A stretch of 64,000 nt of DNA from Spirodela intermedia (GCA_902729315.2 LR746265.1:8861392-8925391); one strand, 5' to 3'. Shown: positions 12,239 to 26,300, counted from the stretch's first letter. Notes: generated by a model not told the origin, from the letters alone. A program made the numbers and translations.

Positions 12239-12924
12239 CCATTGAACCTCAATCTTCTTAGAACTTCCCCTCCATGATGTACTCTAAGATGGCATAGCTT
12301 TCTTTTCCACTACATTCCATTTTTATTATTTTTCTCTATCCTTTGATATTTTTCTGGAGTTTTTATTAAGCGAACAGATCGAGTGTTCTAGAAGAAGTGC
12401 ATATCATGACATAGATTAATACAAAAGAAAATCAGAAGGATGAAGAGTGAAAATCAGTTTGCACATTTAATGCTTTCTCCTTTTTCTCTTAAATAGATGC
12501 ATTGAGGACAATGTGAATGGTTGTTTGGGGGGGAAGAATAAATGCATGAGGGTGAATACATGAGATTACATCAGGTGCTATAATGCTTATAACTAAATGA
12601 TGAAGTTCATCATCTTTCATGGTGCATATAACCCACTCTTAAATTGAGAAAATCTAGTTTGATCTTCTGCTGGATTTATGTTATGAATTCTTATTATTAA
12701 CTATGAGTAGTAAATTGAATCTTTCTCTTTCTTGATTAGTAGTCAGTCAAAAAGTTTTCAAATTAGTTGATGCTTTTACAAATCATTAATCATGATTAAA
12801 CTTGAGACAAAAGGATAGAACATGGTAAAGATTACTTTAGAGAAAATAAAATAAAAATCGTAGTAGCACCTTAGCTGATTTCGTGGGGGGTCCACATGTG
12901 AAATTAGGATCAACAAGGCTTGTA
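12239..12924 (+). mobile_element. 3' non-coding internal region of Athila-type element
   Basis: Follows the integrase frame. It contains ATTGAGGACAATG and a purine tract TTTGGGGGGGAAG near 12510-12535, a layout usual for the 3' untranslated part of Athila-type elements. The same region is mirrored at 19250-19937. No open frame of note. Confidence 0.6.
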
Positions 12925-13855
12925 AAATACTTCTTGCAACGATTTTTCTAGCTTTTACAGATCTTAATTTGACTAATTAAATCATCTATAATCACTTATG
13001 TAAAAATCACTAGGCAGAACTCTATTTCTGCCTAGTTTGCATTCATTAGGTGCTGACATCATTTTGACATCTACACATTTATTTCCCTTTTTCAGAAATT
13101 TGAAATATATTTTCTTTTATTTTTTAATTTAAAATTCATAAAAAATCGTATTCTTTGAGAACATTTCTAAAATATTACCTGACATTATATTACATCCATG
13201 TGATTCACCTAGAAAATTTCTACTATTTTTAGACCTTTCATTAAACTATAATTGATATAATTATTCAAAAATACTTTTAAATATCTAAAAATTAGTGTTT
13301 TCTAGTTTTATAAATTTTAAATTTCTATGGTTTACTAAACAAGGGATATTAAAATTATTAAACTTTTCAGAGGCTGTGACCCCAAGTTTAGTCCCACATT
13401 CATTATATGCCGAGTTCTGAGGTTGATATATAGTAATACTAGACTCTATAATAAATGTGTCCTTTTCTCACGTGTACGGCCACTCTTTATCACATGCCCG
13501 ACTGGCCATTGATGATGTGGAAGGCGAGTGACACACATGTGCCCCCTATTAGTCCATCTTTAGCCGCTCAAGCCCTTACTCACGATTCCACCTGTCTATG
13601 CTTCCAAACTGCTTGTGGGCTTGACTAGGTGACAAGTTTCCTCTTTCTTCTATCTTTTTATTTTATTTCTCTTCATTTACCTCAAAAATAAGATTATTAA
13701 AATTATATAAATTCACATAAAATTCCATAATTAGCAAAATTAACCAACTAAAAACTATTTTTCATAATTTGACATAAATATAAGTCTATTTATCATGAGT
13801 TTAGATTAAAACTATATTATTAATTAATTATTAACTCATGATAATGAAAACTTAT
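12925..13855 (-). mobile_element. Family-B palindromic LTR derivative, truncated
   Basis: Starts as the sense 3' part of the LTR (12925-13340) and switches at about 13340 to antisense 5' LTR sequence, ending in the antisense tip AAAACTTATCA at 13855. This is the right half of the palindrome seen more completely at 36231-37293 plus 50374-50786. Confidence 0.6.
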
Positions 13856-14242
13856 CAACCATCTTCACTTAAGTATGTATTTTTTGATTAACATCAAACT
13901 TATCCAATGATTATATCATCGTATTTGTCTAAGGATCAAGAGAATAGATTACTTGATGTACTTAGGACATAGAGAGAGGTGATTGGTTTGTCTCTAGCAG
14001 ATATTTGAGAACTTGATCTATTTGTATGTATGCACATATTTTATTGTGAGGAGAACTATCATTTCTTTTTATGCATTTCCTTACTAGCTTTTGTTTTGGA
14101 CATATTTTATTGGTCGAGTGCTTTAGTTAGAACTATTCAAGGACAATAGTGTAGTAGATGGGGCATAAAAATCAGAATTTTCTTCTCTTTTCCCTTCTCT
14201 CACATGCATTAAGGACAATGCAAGACTCAAGTAGAGGGGAGG
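13856..14242. mobile_element. Internal flank of family-B element
   Basis: Shared with 27691-28177, 35787-36230 and 50787-51180. It carries a GGACAATGCAAGACTCAAG block and a purine-rich GTAGAGGGGAGG. It is broken at 14243 by the LTR of element G. No gene. Confidence 0.55.
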
Positions 14243-17200
14243 TGACGTGACTTAGTCGTTGTATATTAAATCATGCAAAGATAAAATTTATAAAACTAGA
14301 AAATACAAATTTTCGAATATTTAGAAGTATTTCAAAATAAATATATCAATTATAATTCAATAAAACTTCTTAAATAACGATAATTTTCCACGTCGAGCAC
14401 AAGGATGTAATATAATATCTCGTAATTATTCAGAATTGTTCTCAATGAATATGATTTTCTATGAATTTTATACTAGGAAATGAAAAGAAAATATATTTAA
14501 AATTCACAAAAAAAAGGGAAATAAGGGTGTGGATGTCGGGATGATGTCAGCACCCGACGAACGTGAATTAGGCAAAAATAGAGTTCCACCTGATGATTCT
14601 TACGTAAGCAATTATAGATGATTTAATTAATCAAATGAAGATTTGTAAAAGCTCGAAGAATCATAATTGAACAAAGTATATTTTGATAACTTAAAAATAC
14701 AAAAATTATCACTAAATGAAGCGTAAAGTAAATTGAAAGTAGGAAAATAGAGTTTTGGCGTCGCGACAGCGATGTGTCGGTAATGCACCAGAATCCTGAG
14801 TGTTTGGGAGGATCGTCATGCAGTGTCTACAGCCTTGAAGGCTCTCCTTGGACAAAGACAACGTGGGCAATCTCTAGATTTTCTCGTGAAGTCTAGAGAT
14901 TAATGAAATGGGTCATTGAGTCGTCTCTAGTGGCTGTCACTCGACGGAGTGGAAAAACGGTAACTTTGCAGCTATCCAGCGGGTGTCACCCGACAGAGAG
15001 GAGCTGGATGGAGGTGGGGCACGTGTCATGGAGCTTTATCCTCAGGTCCATGCAGCAAGAAGAGGCTCTTCATTGCATCTGGTACACTCTCAGGAGGTGG
15101 CGACTCGTCTCTCGACAGATCGCCCTCTTCCCGACGACGGCTTGTTTGTTGATTAATCGGAGATGATATACTTGATGGAGTCACGATCCTTTTATTACGA
15201 ATCCTTCAGCAATTTTAGTAGCAATGCTCCGCGAATTGCATTGATGAGATTTTTGCCGATGATCTAATGATTCTCGTTACTTAATCCTTCACCGGCGATC
15301 TACAGAAAAGTCACAATAATCAGATAAAAATATATGACTTTTGACTCTAGAAGAACTCGAACCTATGCCGGTCGCCCGCCTCTTCTGAGGAAGGTGTGAC
15401 ACGGGTTTAGTCCCACATCAGCTGTGTGCTAATTTTTTAAGCGAATATATAGTAATGTTAGCTTTCTAAGCAAAGTCCCTTCTCTCGTGTGTACGACCAC
15501 TCCTTGCCCCACAGCCGGCTGGCCACTAGTGATGTGGAAGGGGAGTGGCACACACATGTCCCCATCGGTTCAAGTCGTTCGAGCCCCTGCTCGTGGCTGC
15601 TCCCCGACTATGCTTCTAACCTGCTTGTGGGCCCAGCTGGCCAGTAGGTCCCACCATTTTGTAATATTTTTATTTTTATTTCTTGTTCTTCATTTATCTC
15701 AAAAGTAAGACTGTAAAAATAGTATAAAATCACATAATTACCCAAAAATTCACGTTAATCAACTGAAAACCACTTTTCACACTTTAACACAAATATAAGT
15801 TTATTTATCATGAGTTAAGGCTAAATCTATGTTATTTACTAATTATTAACTCATGATAATGAAGACTTGTCACACCCCCAACTTAAATCATTGCTAGTCC
15901 CTTAGCAATGGAATTACGAAAATAAAATTTTACAAATCTCAAATATCATATTTCAATAGAAGAAAAAAAAAATACAATTAGAAATGATGCACCTTTAAAT
16001 ACTTTGGATTCTTATATCAAGTATTTAAGAATGATATCAAGCACTTAAATATTTAAACACTATTTGGAATAACAATCTAGACTTCACTTCTTCTATTCAC
16101 ATCTTTATCACTTCTTCACTCATAGATATATTTACAAGATGTTTCAATTATCAATACTCATTCAAGAATAATATTGATCCTACATATTCCTCAAAAGAGG
16201 CTTGATCTCTCAAATTTTCACTTAAATTCTCATAAAGACCGTAAATCTCATCAGGGGTTTTCTTCATAAAAGCTCTTACACATATAGAATCAACCATATT
16301 TCTATGTTGTTCTAATAATCCATCATAAAAAATTCTATTGAGCTGCCACTTGGGTATAGCATGATGAGGACACTTTCTAAGTAAATCTTTGAATGTTTCC
16401 CATGTTTCATGTAAAGTTTCTCCTGATCTTTGAGGAAAACTCCATATATGTTTTCTCATATTTTGAGTTTTTCTTAAGGAATAAAGTTTTTGAAGAAAAG
16501 CCTATTCATCTTAATAATTTATGGTGTAACTTGAGGGAGATTAACTAAATCACAGACCATATGAAATTTTTCTAAGTGCTGATGAGGTTTCTCTAAAGGC
16601 AATCCATGAAAATTAGGGAGCATTTGAAAAATTCCTAGATTTATTTCGAATTTAAAAGTGGGTGCTAATGGGACTCTAATATTTGATGCTCTTTGAAATG
16701 AATCAAGGGTATAATGATTTTTCATGACCATAGGATTGTTCTCAATTTGACCTGTACTTCCTTCAGGATCTATCAAAATTAATTTTTCTTTTCGATTTTT
16801 ATTTTTGAATGAAATAATAGAAGGATTTTCTAGTCTTGGATGCAAGGATCTTCTACCATGCATAAAAAAATCAATAAATTCGAGGGAAAAGTTTAGTAAT
16901 TGTTACCCTCCTTTAGTATGCTCTGGTCCTTGCTTTGTTTCTCTTCGTTCCCTTTTTTTTAAAAAAAATTAGCAAAAGGAAAATAAAATAAGAGTTAAAT
17001 TTTTTTGTGTACTCTAAGAGAAAAATAGAAAAATACTAAATATTATGCAATACATCCCTAGCAATGGTGTCAAAATTTGACGTGACTTAGTCATCGTATT
17101 GTAAATCATGTAAATTTAAAATTTATAAAACTAGAAAATATGAATTTTCAGATATTTAGAAGTATTTTTGAATAAATATATCAAGTATAATTTAATAAAA

Positions 17201-18715
17201 CTTCCTAAAATAGTGTAATTTTCTAGGTCGATCAAAGGAATGTAATATAATATCTGGTAATTATTCAAAATTGACCTCAAAGAATACTATTTTCTATAAA
17301 TTTTATACTAGTAAATGAAAAGGAAATATATTTAAAATTCACAAAAAAAAGAAATAGGGGTGTAGACGTCAAGATGATATCAGCGCTTGAGGAATGCAAA
17401 TCGAGCAAAAATAAAGTTCTGCTCGGTGATTCTTTACATAAGCGATTACAGACAATTTAATTGATCAAGTTAAGATTTGGAAAAGCTGGAAAAATTGTAA
17501 TGAAATGAAGTATATCTTTGTAAATTTAAAATCAATAAATTATCACTAAATGAAAGGAAAATTAAGTTGAAAGCAGGAAAACAGAGTTCCGACATCACAA
17601 CGGTGATGCATCAGTGATGCACTAGAATCTTGAGCATTTTGGAAGATCTTTGTGGAGTGTCCATGGCCTTGAAGGCTCTCCTTGGACAAAGACGACGTGG
17701 GCAATCTCTAGATCTCCTTGCAAAGTCTAGAGATCAATAAAATGGCTTGTCGAATCGTCTCTAGTGGTTGCCACCTGGCAGAGCAAAAAAACAGCAACTT
17801 TGCAGCTCTCTAGTGGCTGTCACCCGACAGAGAGGAGCTTGATGGAGGTGGGGCGCATGTCAAGAAGCTTCATCCTTAGATCCGCACAACAAGAGGAGAC
17901 TCTTCATCGCATTTGGTATGCTCTTAGGAGGTGGCGACTTGTCTCCCAACAGATTGTCCTCTTCCCGACAATAACTTGTTCGTCGATCAATCAAAGATGA
18001 GTTACTCGATAGATTCATGATCTTATTATCGTGAATCGTTCAGCAATTTTAGTAACAATACTCTGCGAATTGCGTTGATGAGATTTTTGCCAATGATCTA
18101 GTGATTTTAGTTGCTTAATCCTTCATCGGTTATCTGTAGGAAAGTCACGATAAACAAATAAACAAAATATGAATTTTGGCTTTGGGAGGATTCAAACTTG
18201 CGCTGATTGCCCCCTCGCCCTTTCTAGGGAGGTGTGACGGGGGTTAAAAAAGTTCCACATCAATTGTGTGCCAAAATTTCTTGTGAATATATAGTAATAC
18301 TATATTTTCGATCAAGTCCTTTTCTTGCACGTGTATGACCACTCCTTGCCTCACAATCGGCTGGCCACCGGTGACGTGGAAGGGGGGTGGCGCACATGTG
18401 CCCAATTGGTCTAAGCCGCTCGAGCCCCTACTCACGGCTACTCCCCAACTGCACTTCTGACTTACTTGCGGGCCTGGGGGGTTCCCCCACTTTGTCTTAT
18501 TTTTATTTTAATTTCTTTTTCTTTATTTATCTCAAAAGTAAGACTATAAAAATCATATAAAATTATATAAAATCACATAATTACCTAACAATTCATGTTA
18601 ATCAACTAAAAATAAATTTTCACACTTTAACACAAATATAAGTCTATTTATCATGAGTTAAGATTAAAACCATATTATTTACTAATTATTAACTCATGAT
18701 AATGAAGACTTATCA
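14243..18715 (-). mobile_element. Element G: short non-autonomous gypsy element with two LTRs
   Basis: Antisense element with its 3' LTR at 14243-15872, internal region 15873-17077 and 5' LTR 17078-18715. The internal part starts with a decayed primer-binding site (about 17058-17075, minus) and ends with the polypurine tract (plus strand CACCCCCAACTTAAATC from 15873). Only gag fragments remain. The flanks do not match (GGAGG on the left, ATTAT on the right). The right flank is the same ATAAT/ATTAT site used by the element at 37294. I infer an LTR-to-LTR recombination that replaced the left flank. G lies between the two mirrored arms carrying kinase copies 1 and 2. Confidence 0.85.
16151..16863 (-). 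pseudogene. gag fragments of element G
   Basis: Capsid-type retrotransposon gag. The N-terminal part runs 16863-16519, starting at an ATG followed by a GRRSLHPRLENP block. A second part runs 16459-16151 and carries SGETLHETWETFKDLLRKCP and the PHHAIPKWQL region of the Retrotrans_gag family. Frames are broken between the two parts, and everything after DQASFEEY is deleted up to the 3' tract. Protease and polymerase are absent, so mobilisation would need enzymes from elsewhere. Confidence 0.75.
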
Positions 18716-19249
18716 ATTATCAAGTCTAGTATTACTATATATCAACCTCAAAACTCAGCATATAACCAATGTGGGACTAAACCAAGGGTCATAGCCTCCA
18801 AAAAGTTTTAATAGTTTTAATACCTAAAATATCCCTTGTTTAGTAAACCACACAAATCTTAAATTTATAAAACTAGAAAATACTAATTTTTAGATATTTA
18901 GAAGTATTTTTGAATAATTATATTAATTATATTTTAATGAAAGTTCTAAAAATTGTGAAAATTTTCTAGGTCAATCATAGGAATCTAATATAATATCAAG
19001 TAATATTTCATAAATGTTCTCAAAGAATACGATTTTTTATGAATTTTAAACTAGAAAAAGAAAATAAAATATATTTAAAATTTGTGAAAGAAGGAAATAA
19101 AGGTGTAGATGTCAAGATGATGTCAGCACCTAATGAATGCGAACCGAGTAGAAATAGAGTTCTACCTGGTGATTTTTACATAAGCGATTATAGACGATTT
19201 AGTTAGCCAAATTAAGATCTGTAAAAGCTAGAAGAATCATTACAAGAAG
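18716..19249 (+). mobile_element. Family-B fragment, mirrored copy
   Basis: Sense mid-LTR with ACTATATATC and ATGTGGGACT, switching near 18850 to antisense LTR 3' sequence. It mirrors 12925-13452. Its left edge is the insertion site of element G. Confidence 0.6.
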
Positions 19250-19937
19250 TATTTTGTAAGCCTTGTTGATCCTAATTTCACATGTGGAAGCCCCACGAAA
19301 TCAGCTAAGGTGCTACTACAATTTTATTTTATTTTTTCTAGTGTAATCTTTACCATGTTTTATTCTTTTGTCTCAAGTTTAATGATGATTAATGATTTGT
19401 AAAAGTATCAAATAATTTAAATTTTTTTTGACCGAGTATTGATCAAGAAAGAGAAAGATTCAATTTACTACTCATAGTTAATAATAAGAATTCATAACAT
19501 AAATTCGGCAGAAGACCAAAGTAGATTTTCTCAATTTAAGAGTGTGGGTTATATGCACCATGAAAGATGATGAACTTCATGATTTAGTTATAAGCACTAT
19601 AGCACCTGATGTAATCTCATGTATTCACCCTCATGCATTTATTCTTCCCCCCCAAATGACCATTTGCATTGTCCTCAATATATCTATATAAGAGAAAAAG
19701 GAGAAAGCATTAAATGTGCAAATTGATTTTCACCCTTCATCCTTCTGATTTTCTTTTGTATTAATCTGTGTCATGATATGCAATTCCTCTAGAACACTTG
19801 ATATGTTCGCTTAATAAAAACTTAAGAAAAATATCAAAGGATAGAGAAAAATAAGAAAAATGGAATGTAGTGGAAAAGAAAGCTATGCCATCTTAGAGTA
19901 CATCATGGAGGGAAAGTTCTAAGAAGATTGAGGTTCA
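19250..19937 (-). mobile_element. 3' internal region of Athila-type element, mirrored copy
   Basis: Reverse copy of 12239-12924, including the purine tract (plus-strand CTTCCCCCCCAAATG near 19645). No gene. Confidence 0.6.
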
Positions 19938-20382
19938 ATGGATGGATCATATAATTGAGTGGAAATGGGTAAAGAAGGAGGGTTCATTTTCTAAATAAGG
20001 TTTTAATCTTTGCCCATTCACATTAAAATTTTTACTAGTTTTCAGATCTACAATTAATATTGCACCATAGTCAAAAACTTTAATCACAAGGTATGGTCCA
20101 TCCCATCTAGATTTTAATTTCTCGAGGAATAGTTTCAATCGAGAATTGTAAAGCCAAACTTTTTGATGCTCATGAAAACTCTTTCTGCTCTCCTTCTTGT
20201 TATAAAAAGCCTTCATTTTTACTTTGTAAATTAGAGACTTCTCGTACATCTCATTGGGTACTTCTTGAAGCTCTTGCAATTGTAACATACGATGCTTACC
20301 TATGGCGTCTAAAGAAAGATTAAGATTCTTTATAACTTAATAAGCCTTATGTTTGATCTCCATAGGAAGGTGAAAAACCTTT
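19938..20382 (-). pseudogene. Integrase C-terminal fragment, mirrored copy
   Basis: Same fragment as 8377-12261, without the LTR insertion. It has the same internal stop, plus one extra A after PYLE that shifts the frame so the tail reads FFTHFHSII before a stop. The empty target site of L4 is at about 19942-19946. It retains KSRWDGPY and NVNGQRLKPYL. Confidence 0.82.
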
Positions 20383-21760
20383 TGACGTGACTTAGTCGTT
20401 GTATTGTAAATCACGTAAATTTAAAAATTATAAAACTAGAAAATACTAACTTTTAGATATTTAAAAGTATTTCTGAACAAATATATCAATTATAATTCAA
20501 TTAAGTTTACAAAAATAGTGGTAATTTTTTAAGTCGATCACAGAGATGTAATATAATATTGGGTAACTTTTTAGTATTTTTCTCAAAGAATATAATTTTT
20601 TTATGAATTTTATACTAAGAAATGAAAATAAAATATACTTCAATTCGTGAAAAAAGGAAATAAGGGTGCGGATGTTAGGATGACATCAATGCTTGACAAA
20701 CGTGAATCAAACAGGAACAAAGTTCTACCTAGTGATTCTTGTGTAAGCGATTACAAATGATCTAATTGATCAAATTAAGATCTGTAAAAGGTAGAAAAGT
20801 CATAATTGAATCAAATATAGCTTGGTAAATTTAAATCACACAAAGTATCACTAAATGAAGTAAAAATTAAGTTGAAAGTATCTCTAGATATCTATGCGAA
20901 CTCTAGAGATCAATGAAATATATCATCAAATTATCTCTGGCAACTATCACTTAGCAGAGCGAAAAAATGAGGACTTTGTGACTCTCTAGCGGCTGTCACT
21001 TGATGGAGAGGAGCTAGATGGAGGTGGGACGCATGTTAAGGAGCTTCATCCTCAGGTCTATGCAGCAAGAGGAGACTCTTCATCGCATCTAGTATGCTCT
21101 CAGGAGGTGGTGACTCATCTCACGACAAATTGTCCTCTTCTCGACGACGGCTTGTTCATCAATCACTTAGAGATGATTTACTCAATAGATTCATGATCCT
21201 TTTATCGCGAATCATTTTCAGCAATTTTAGTAACAATGCTTTGTGAATTGCGTTGACAAGATTTTTGTCAATGATCTGGGAAGGTGTGATGTGGGTTTAG
21301 TCCCACATCACTTGTGCGCCAATGTTTTAAGCAAATATATAGTAATATCACATTTACAAGTAATGAGTACTTTTCTCTCACATGTACAACCACTCCTTAC
21401 CTAAGACTTGGCTGGCCACTAGTGACGTGGAAGGGGAGTGGTGCACACATGCCTCCATTAGTCCTAGTCACCCAAGCCCTTGCTCGTGGCTCCCCTCGAC
21501 TACACTTCTAACCTACTTACAGGCCTAGTTGGTTGACAGGTCCCCTCTTTTTGCTATATTTTTATTTTAATTTCTTTTTCTTGATTTATCTCAAAAAATA
21601 GGATTATAAAAATCATATAAATGCATAAAAAAATTATCTAATTAGCTAAAAAAATTACATTAATCAATTGAAAACTATTTTACATAATTTAATAGAAATA
21701 TAAGTCTATTTATCGAGAGTTATTTACTCATTATTAACTTATGATAATAAAAACTTATTA
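20383..21760 (-). mobile_element. LTR L1', mirrored copy of L1
   Basis: Uninterrupted antisense LTR with internal deletions near 20880 and 21280. Its tip reads TAATAAGTTTTTATTATC on the minus strand and abuts the kinase flank at the same base as L1 does at 3430/3431, showing that the junction predates the inverted duplication. Confidence 0.8.
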
Positions 21761-23324
21761 GTGGTTTCCTATTATGACAAAAAGAGGCATTATACTAACA
21801 AATAATAAAGGCGAAAATATTCTACTTGAAAATATTATGAATTTACTTGAAAATATTGTACGTGTACTCTTAAAAAGGCAAAAATCTCATTTTATATGTG
21901 TAAAACTATATACAAATTTATATACAGTATAGATTTGGCTCAAAAACATTTAATAGGGGTCGCATATAGAATTATGTAACTCTTAATTACAATTGTACAT
22001 TAGACTACAGTCAAAATAGATAATAGATAATAATTTTTTTCAATAAATAGTTTCCATGATTAATTCATCATCCTCATAAATGTGATGGTCGGCACACTTG
22101 TTAATACAATAACTTTCCTACTTGTACTAAAAGTCCTACTTTAGACAAGAAATTTATTTTCCACTCATCAATGGAATGAATCAAGATTTGACGATGGGTA
22201 CATTTTGCTTCAAGTTTAGGAAAACATCTAGAGGGTGCAATGTATAAAAAGTATATACGATGACATTCACCCATGTGAATCATATAAGATTTAACTTTGT
22301 CAAGATATGCTTTTCAAATTGAAAACATTACAAAGCATAGCTATGTGACTTTTATTTCAAACTCCTCTTTATCTACCCAATCTTGTATGAATCTAGATGC
22401 TTCTTAATTTTTAGATCATCACTAAAGAAATCATACTTTTACTATGATGGGAACCAATTACGACATTACATTACTTTTAGTTTTGGACTACATGTGGTTC
22501 TAAACACATTATGGGGTGGATGTGTGTCCTTTGGTGGACACATAAGCTTCCAATACATAATTCTTATTTCTTCATAACTTTACATATTCTAATAAATAAT
22601 ATTTAATCATAGTGATTAGTAATTATAAATATAACCTAAACTATCAAATTCGTGCCATTTAATCCAATACTTGTAATGTTCATTTATTTATTGATAAAAT
22701 TTTCATTTTGGTAAACTATAGTAATTATTCATTGCAACTAATCATTATGATTGTATGAAATAATATTAGATTTCTTCCCTTTAATACTGTATTTTTATGT
22801 GCCAGCTTTCTTATAAAAAAGTAATATTCATTATTTATGCATAAAATTTACATTTATCGGTCTAATAGTTATTTCTGATAATTTGTAAGTGTAAATGTAC
22901 TTAAACATATTATATTCCTGTACTCAATAGGTTACGTCCAAAATGGTGCCATTTCCAAGGTGAATAGATAGTAGGTACAAAACATTTCTAAAGTTTAAAT
23001 GTTGGCAATAAATGATACATATTCCTAGCAAGAGTAACTGTGATATTATACTACTTATACTCACGCCCTCTAAATGGTTGTCTTGTATTATTATCATTGA
23101 TTGATATAGTTTCTGTTTTTGCATAAATATTAATTACACACCTTTATCAATAGCTATGATTACATTAAAAAAGTATTATATTCATGCCCTTAATATGAGG
23201 CTTTTAAACTATCATTTTCTTTATGAATAAATAAGAACAATAATAATAAATAATTTAGTCATGAGATTTATGTTTTCTCAATTGGCACTTTACAGATTTT
23301 ATTTATATTCTTACATGTACATGG
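21761..23324. other. 3' flank of kinase copy 2, non-coding
   Basis: Reverse copy of 1874-3430. AT-rich, no gene seen. Confidence 0.7.
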
Positions 23325-26300
23325 TCATGGTCTGTCATCAATCAAACATTTTATCCGTTTCTTTCTATGACACATATCTTCTTCATGATTTACCTGCAAT
23401 CTTCCACGTTTTTGGTGAACCTGTTGGAAACATGGTCAGCCTATTTAACAACAGATGATAGAGCCATGAAAAAGAGATAAAACCATCTGACATAAAATAA
23501 AAATATGCGAGGTAATTTCAGTGATGTCATGTTTGCAACCACCTTCAAAATTGCATCAATCCGAATGGTCTTTAACAGGGTGCAGGGGGGGCATATCAAG
23601 CTTCCAAAAAGAGAAATGAGCTTCGAGTAGGTGGGCTGCTCAACAAATTGTATCTTCTTCACTGCTTCAAGGAATTGTGCAAAAGGAGGGGGACAGCCAC
23701 CACACAGCGTCTCGGGGGAGGTTACAGTCTTGTTCATGAAGACTAGAAACCTCTTGTCATTCCCCTACATAGTTGGCATAAGAATCAGCAAGTGATCAAT
23801 CAAAGAGATGGGAGAACATGTACAAGTAGAGGTCAAAGCAAACCTGATAGCCTTCCCACGGCAGCCTTCCTTTAATCAAAAAAATCAGAGTGTAGGCCAA
23901 TGAGTCAAGATCATCTCTTCTACTCGCTGTGAGGCCTAAATGTGCATGGACGCTTGCATATCGTGTTGTGCCCCTAGGGAACATGAGATAGATAGTAAGG
24001 TAGGGGTAAGATTTTATGAATCCTCCTCTTAGCTAAGAATTTAGGGAAAAAATAGAATATCGTTTCCCAAAAAACCTGAAATTATCTGGCTGTTGGCATA
24101 AGCTGACATGCTGGCCTGACAAACTGTCCCTCCACATTGAAGCTGATTAAAATATTAATGACACCAATTAGCATTTGTACAGGCTCTGAACAAAGCACAA
24201 AAATATCACTGATGTTGATACAGACAGGGACTTGTCAGTCAAGACGAATTTGTTTATATACTTGGAAAAACAAACCCTACTCTAAAATCAATAGGTGCGA
24301 AAGGTGAAAACAAGAAGTGATTGGAATGCAGCAACATACCCAGCCCAAAGTCGATGAGAAAAAGCTTCTTCTCCCCTGAGCTTCTGGGTTTACCCAACAA
24401 TAAATTCTCTGGCTTGACGTCTCCATGCACAAACCTGGCATGTTTTTTTTTTTGTGTGGGTGGAGGGAGGGAGGGGAGTGCACAAGGGAGCAATGAATTG
24501 ATTACTGTGACCTTTGCAAAAATTTAATTAAAAAAATATCACACTGCCACAAAGCCATACGTACCCTTTTTGGTGTAGCTTCTCAAGGATGGATATTGCC
24601 TCCACAGCAATACAAGCCACCATATTTGGTGGCATTCTGTCCAAGGAGTTAGTCAAACTCAATAGCACAATTCTCAACAAATATTGACTTTGAATATGAA
24701 GTCAAGATTATTTTCTTACACTTGCCCAATGGATATGAACACATCCAGGAGACTTGGTCCAAGGATGTCCATGATCTGCAGCAATCATCATCAACAATAT
24801 CATAATTAGCTTTCAATAAAAAACATAATTCGAGGAAACAATAAAATGAAAAACTCTACGCCAACCATGACGAAATAATCTCCTTGGCGGCCCTTGTAGT
24901 GCACCCTAGGCAATCCATAGCATCCCTTGAGATGGCTAAAACCATATTCACAAAGTCAGATGAAGAACGTAGTTTTAGATCGACACAATACGTAATAAAT
25001 TAGAGCAGTAGGGGGTGTCTTCTTACTCATAAACTTGCCATTCATATGGGGGGCCAAATCTGCAACCCGTGCTATTTCTATGCTCAAACTTCAGTGCTAC
25101 CTACACCCACCGCAGGAAAATGAAAGAGACAACATAAAACAGCAGTATTTAAAGATTCCCTTGGCAGGAGTGATGGGAGGTTGAAACTAAACCTTAAAGG
25201 CATTGGGCCCATTGCCCTGAGATCCACCAGCCACCCTTCGTCCAATGTAGACCAGCCCAAAACCTCCTGCACCCAACATTCTCTCTACCTTGTATAATGG
25301 AGAATTTCCGACCTGCACCTGTCGATTTTGGATAGGACATTCCTATTGTCAAGATGTGATGTGCTTTGGGATGGAGAGAGAAAGCTCTCTACAGTCGCCG
25401 TCAAGGAAAGGAATGAGGGACGTCGAAGCATGTACCCGATCCGGGATGGGAGACATCCTCGCTTCCTCCTGTAGCCCGACAACCTCGTCCACACTTCCTC
25501 CCTCGATTCCAGCTGCTTTCTCAACAGGACAGCCCGCCACCAAGTTCTGATGGTTTTTCTGGGTGGGGAATAACGCTCGGGAGAGCTGCAGGTACGGAGG
25601 GTGTTGTTTCCTGCCGGAAATCACCGGGTTCTTCTCCAGAAACTGGTCGATCGCTCAGCGATCTGAAAATCGAATGTGCCCCTTGATTCAACACGCTCAC
25701 CCGTCACCGTCAATCGATAAACCTTGCTGAAATAATCTTTTCTCCTCCAGACGGTAACACTCATCCGTCCCCAAAGAGCAATCGGATGGAAGTCTAAAGA
25801 AGAAGATAGATCCCCCTACCCAGACCAAACATCAAATCGAATCAGCAACGAAGCGGCAAAACAAATCGGAAGAAGGTAAATAAATAAGAGGAAGGAGGAA
25901 AGCCAGAGCTTTCTTCAGCAATCTCGCACCACCCCCACCACCGCAGGCAACCGAAAGTCCAAATCAAAGAAAATAAAGATCCCATCCAAAGAGTCCATAA
26001 GAAGATGCCCCCGACACAGAAAATCACGAACCCATCGAAAGACGGCACTAGAACATAACCCCCGAATCAACGAAAGGCCAGAATTCGTCGAAAGACGGCA
26101 CTAGAACATAACCCCCGAATCAACGAAAGGCCAGAATTCGTCGAAAGACGGCACTAGAACATACCCGGAGCGGCCTTTCAGGGAAGCAGAAGCCTGGGAA
26201 CGTACGACCTCTCCGTGAGGCGGCGCCGACCGTGACCTCGGCGTCTTCGGCGGTGGACTCCTCCGCCGGATGCGGCCTCCCACTCTTCCTCCGGATTCGC

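Larger units (their letters stand above)
8377..12261 (+). pseudogene. Ty3/gypsy (Athila-type) integrase C-terminal fragment, split by L4
   Basis: Reading frame from 8378 to 8816, continuing after the inserted LTR to a TAG at 12259-12261. The pattern is typical of the end of Athila/gypsy integrases: a KVFHLPMEIKHKAY block, then KVWLYNSRLKLF, KLKSRWDGPY and NVNGQRLKPYL. The start is missing (cut by LTR L1), and there is a stop where tryptophan is expected in the KAY-V context. The same stop is in the mirrored copy at 19938-20382, so the gene was dead before the duplication. No catalytic core (DDE), reverse transcriptase or RNase H is present. Confidence 0.82.

Noticed and set aside
14243-18715. 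Target-site duplication for element G
   Set aside because: GGAGG and ATTAT differ at most positions, so none is claimed.
22383-22577. 64-codon frame in the kinase 3' flank
   Set aside because: AT-rich, not kept in the matching parts of copies 1 and 3, no known motif.
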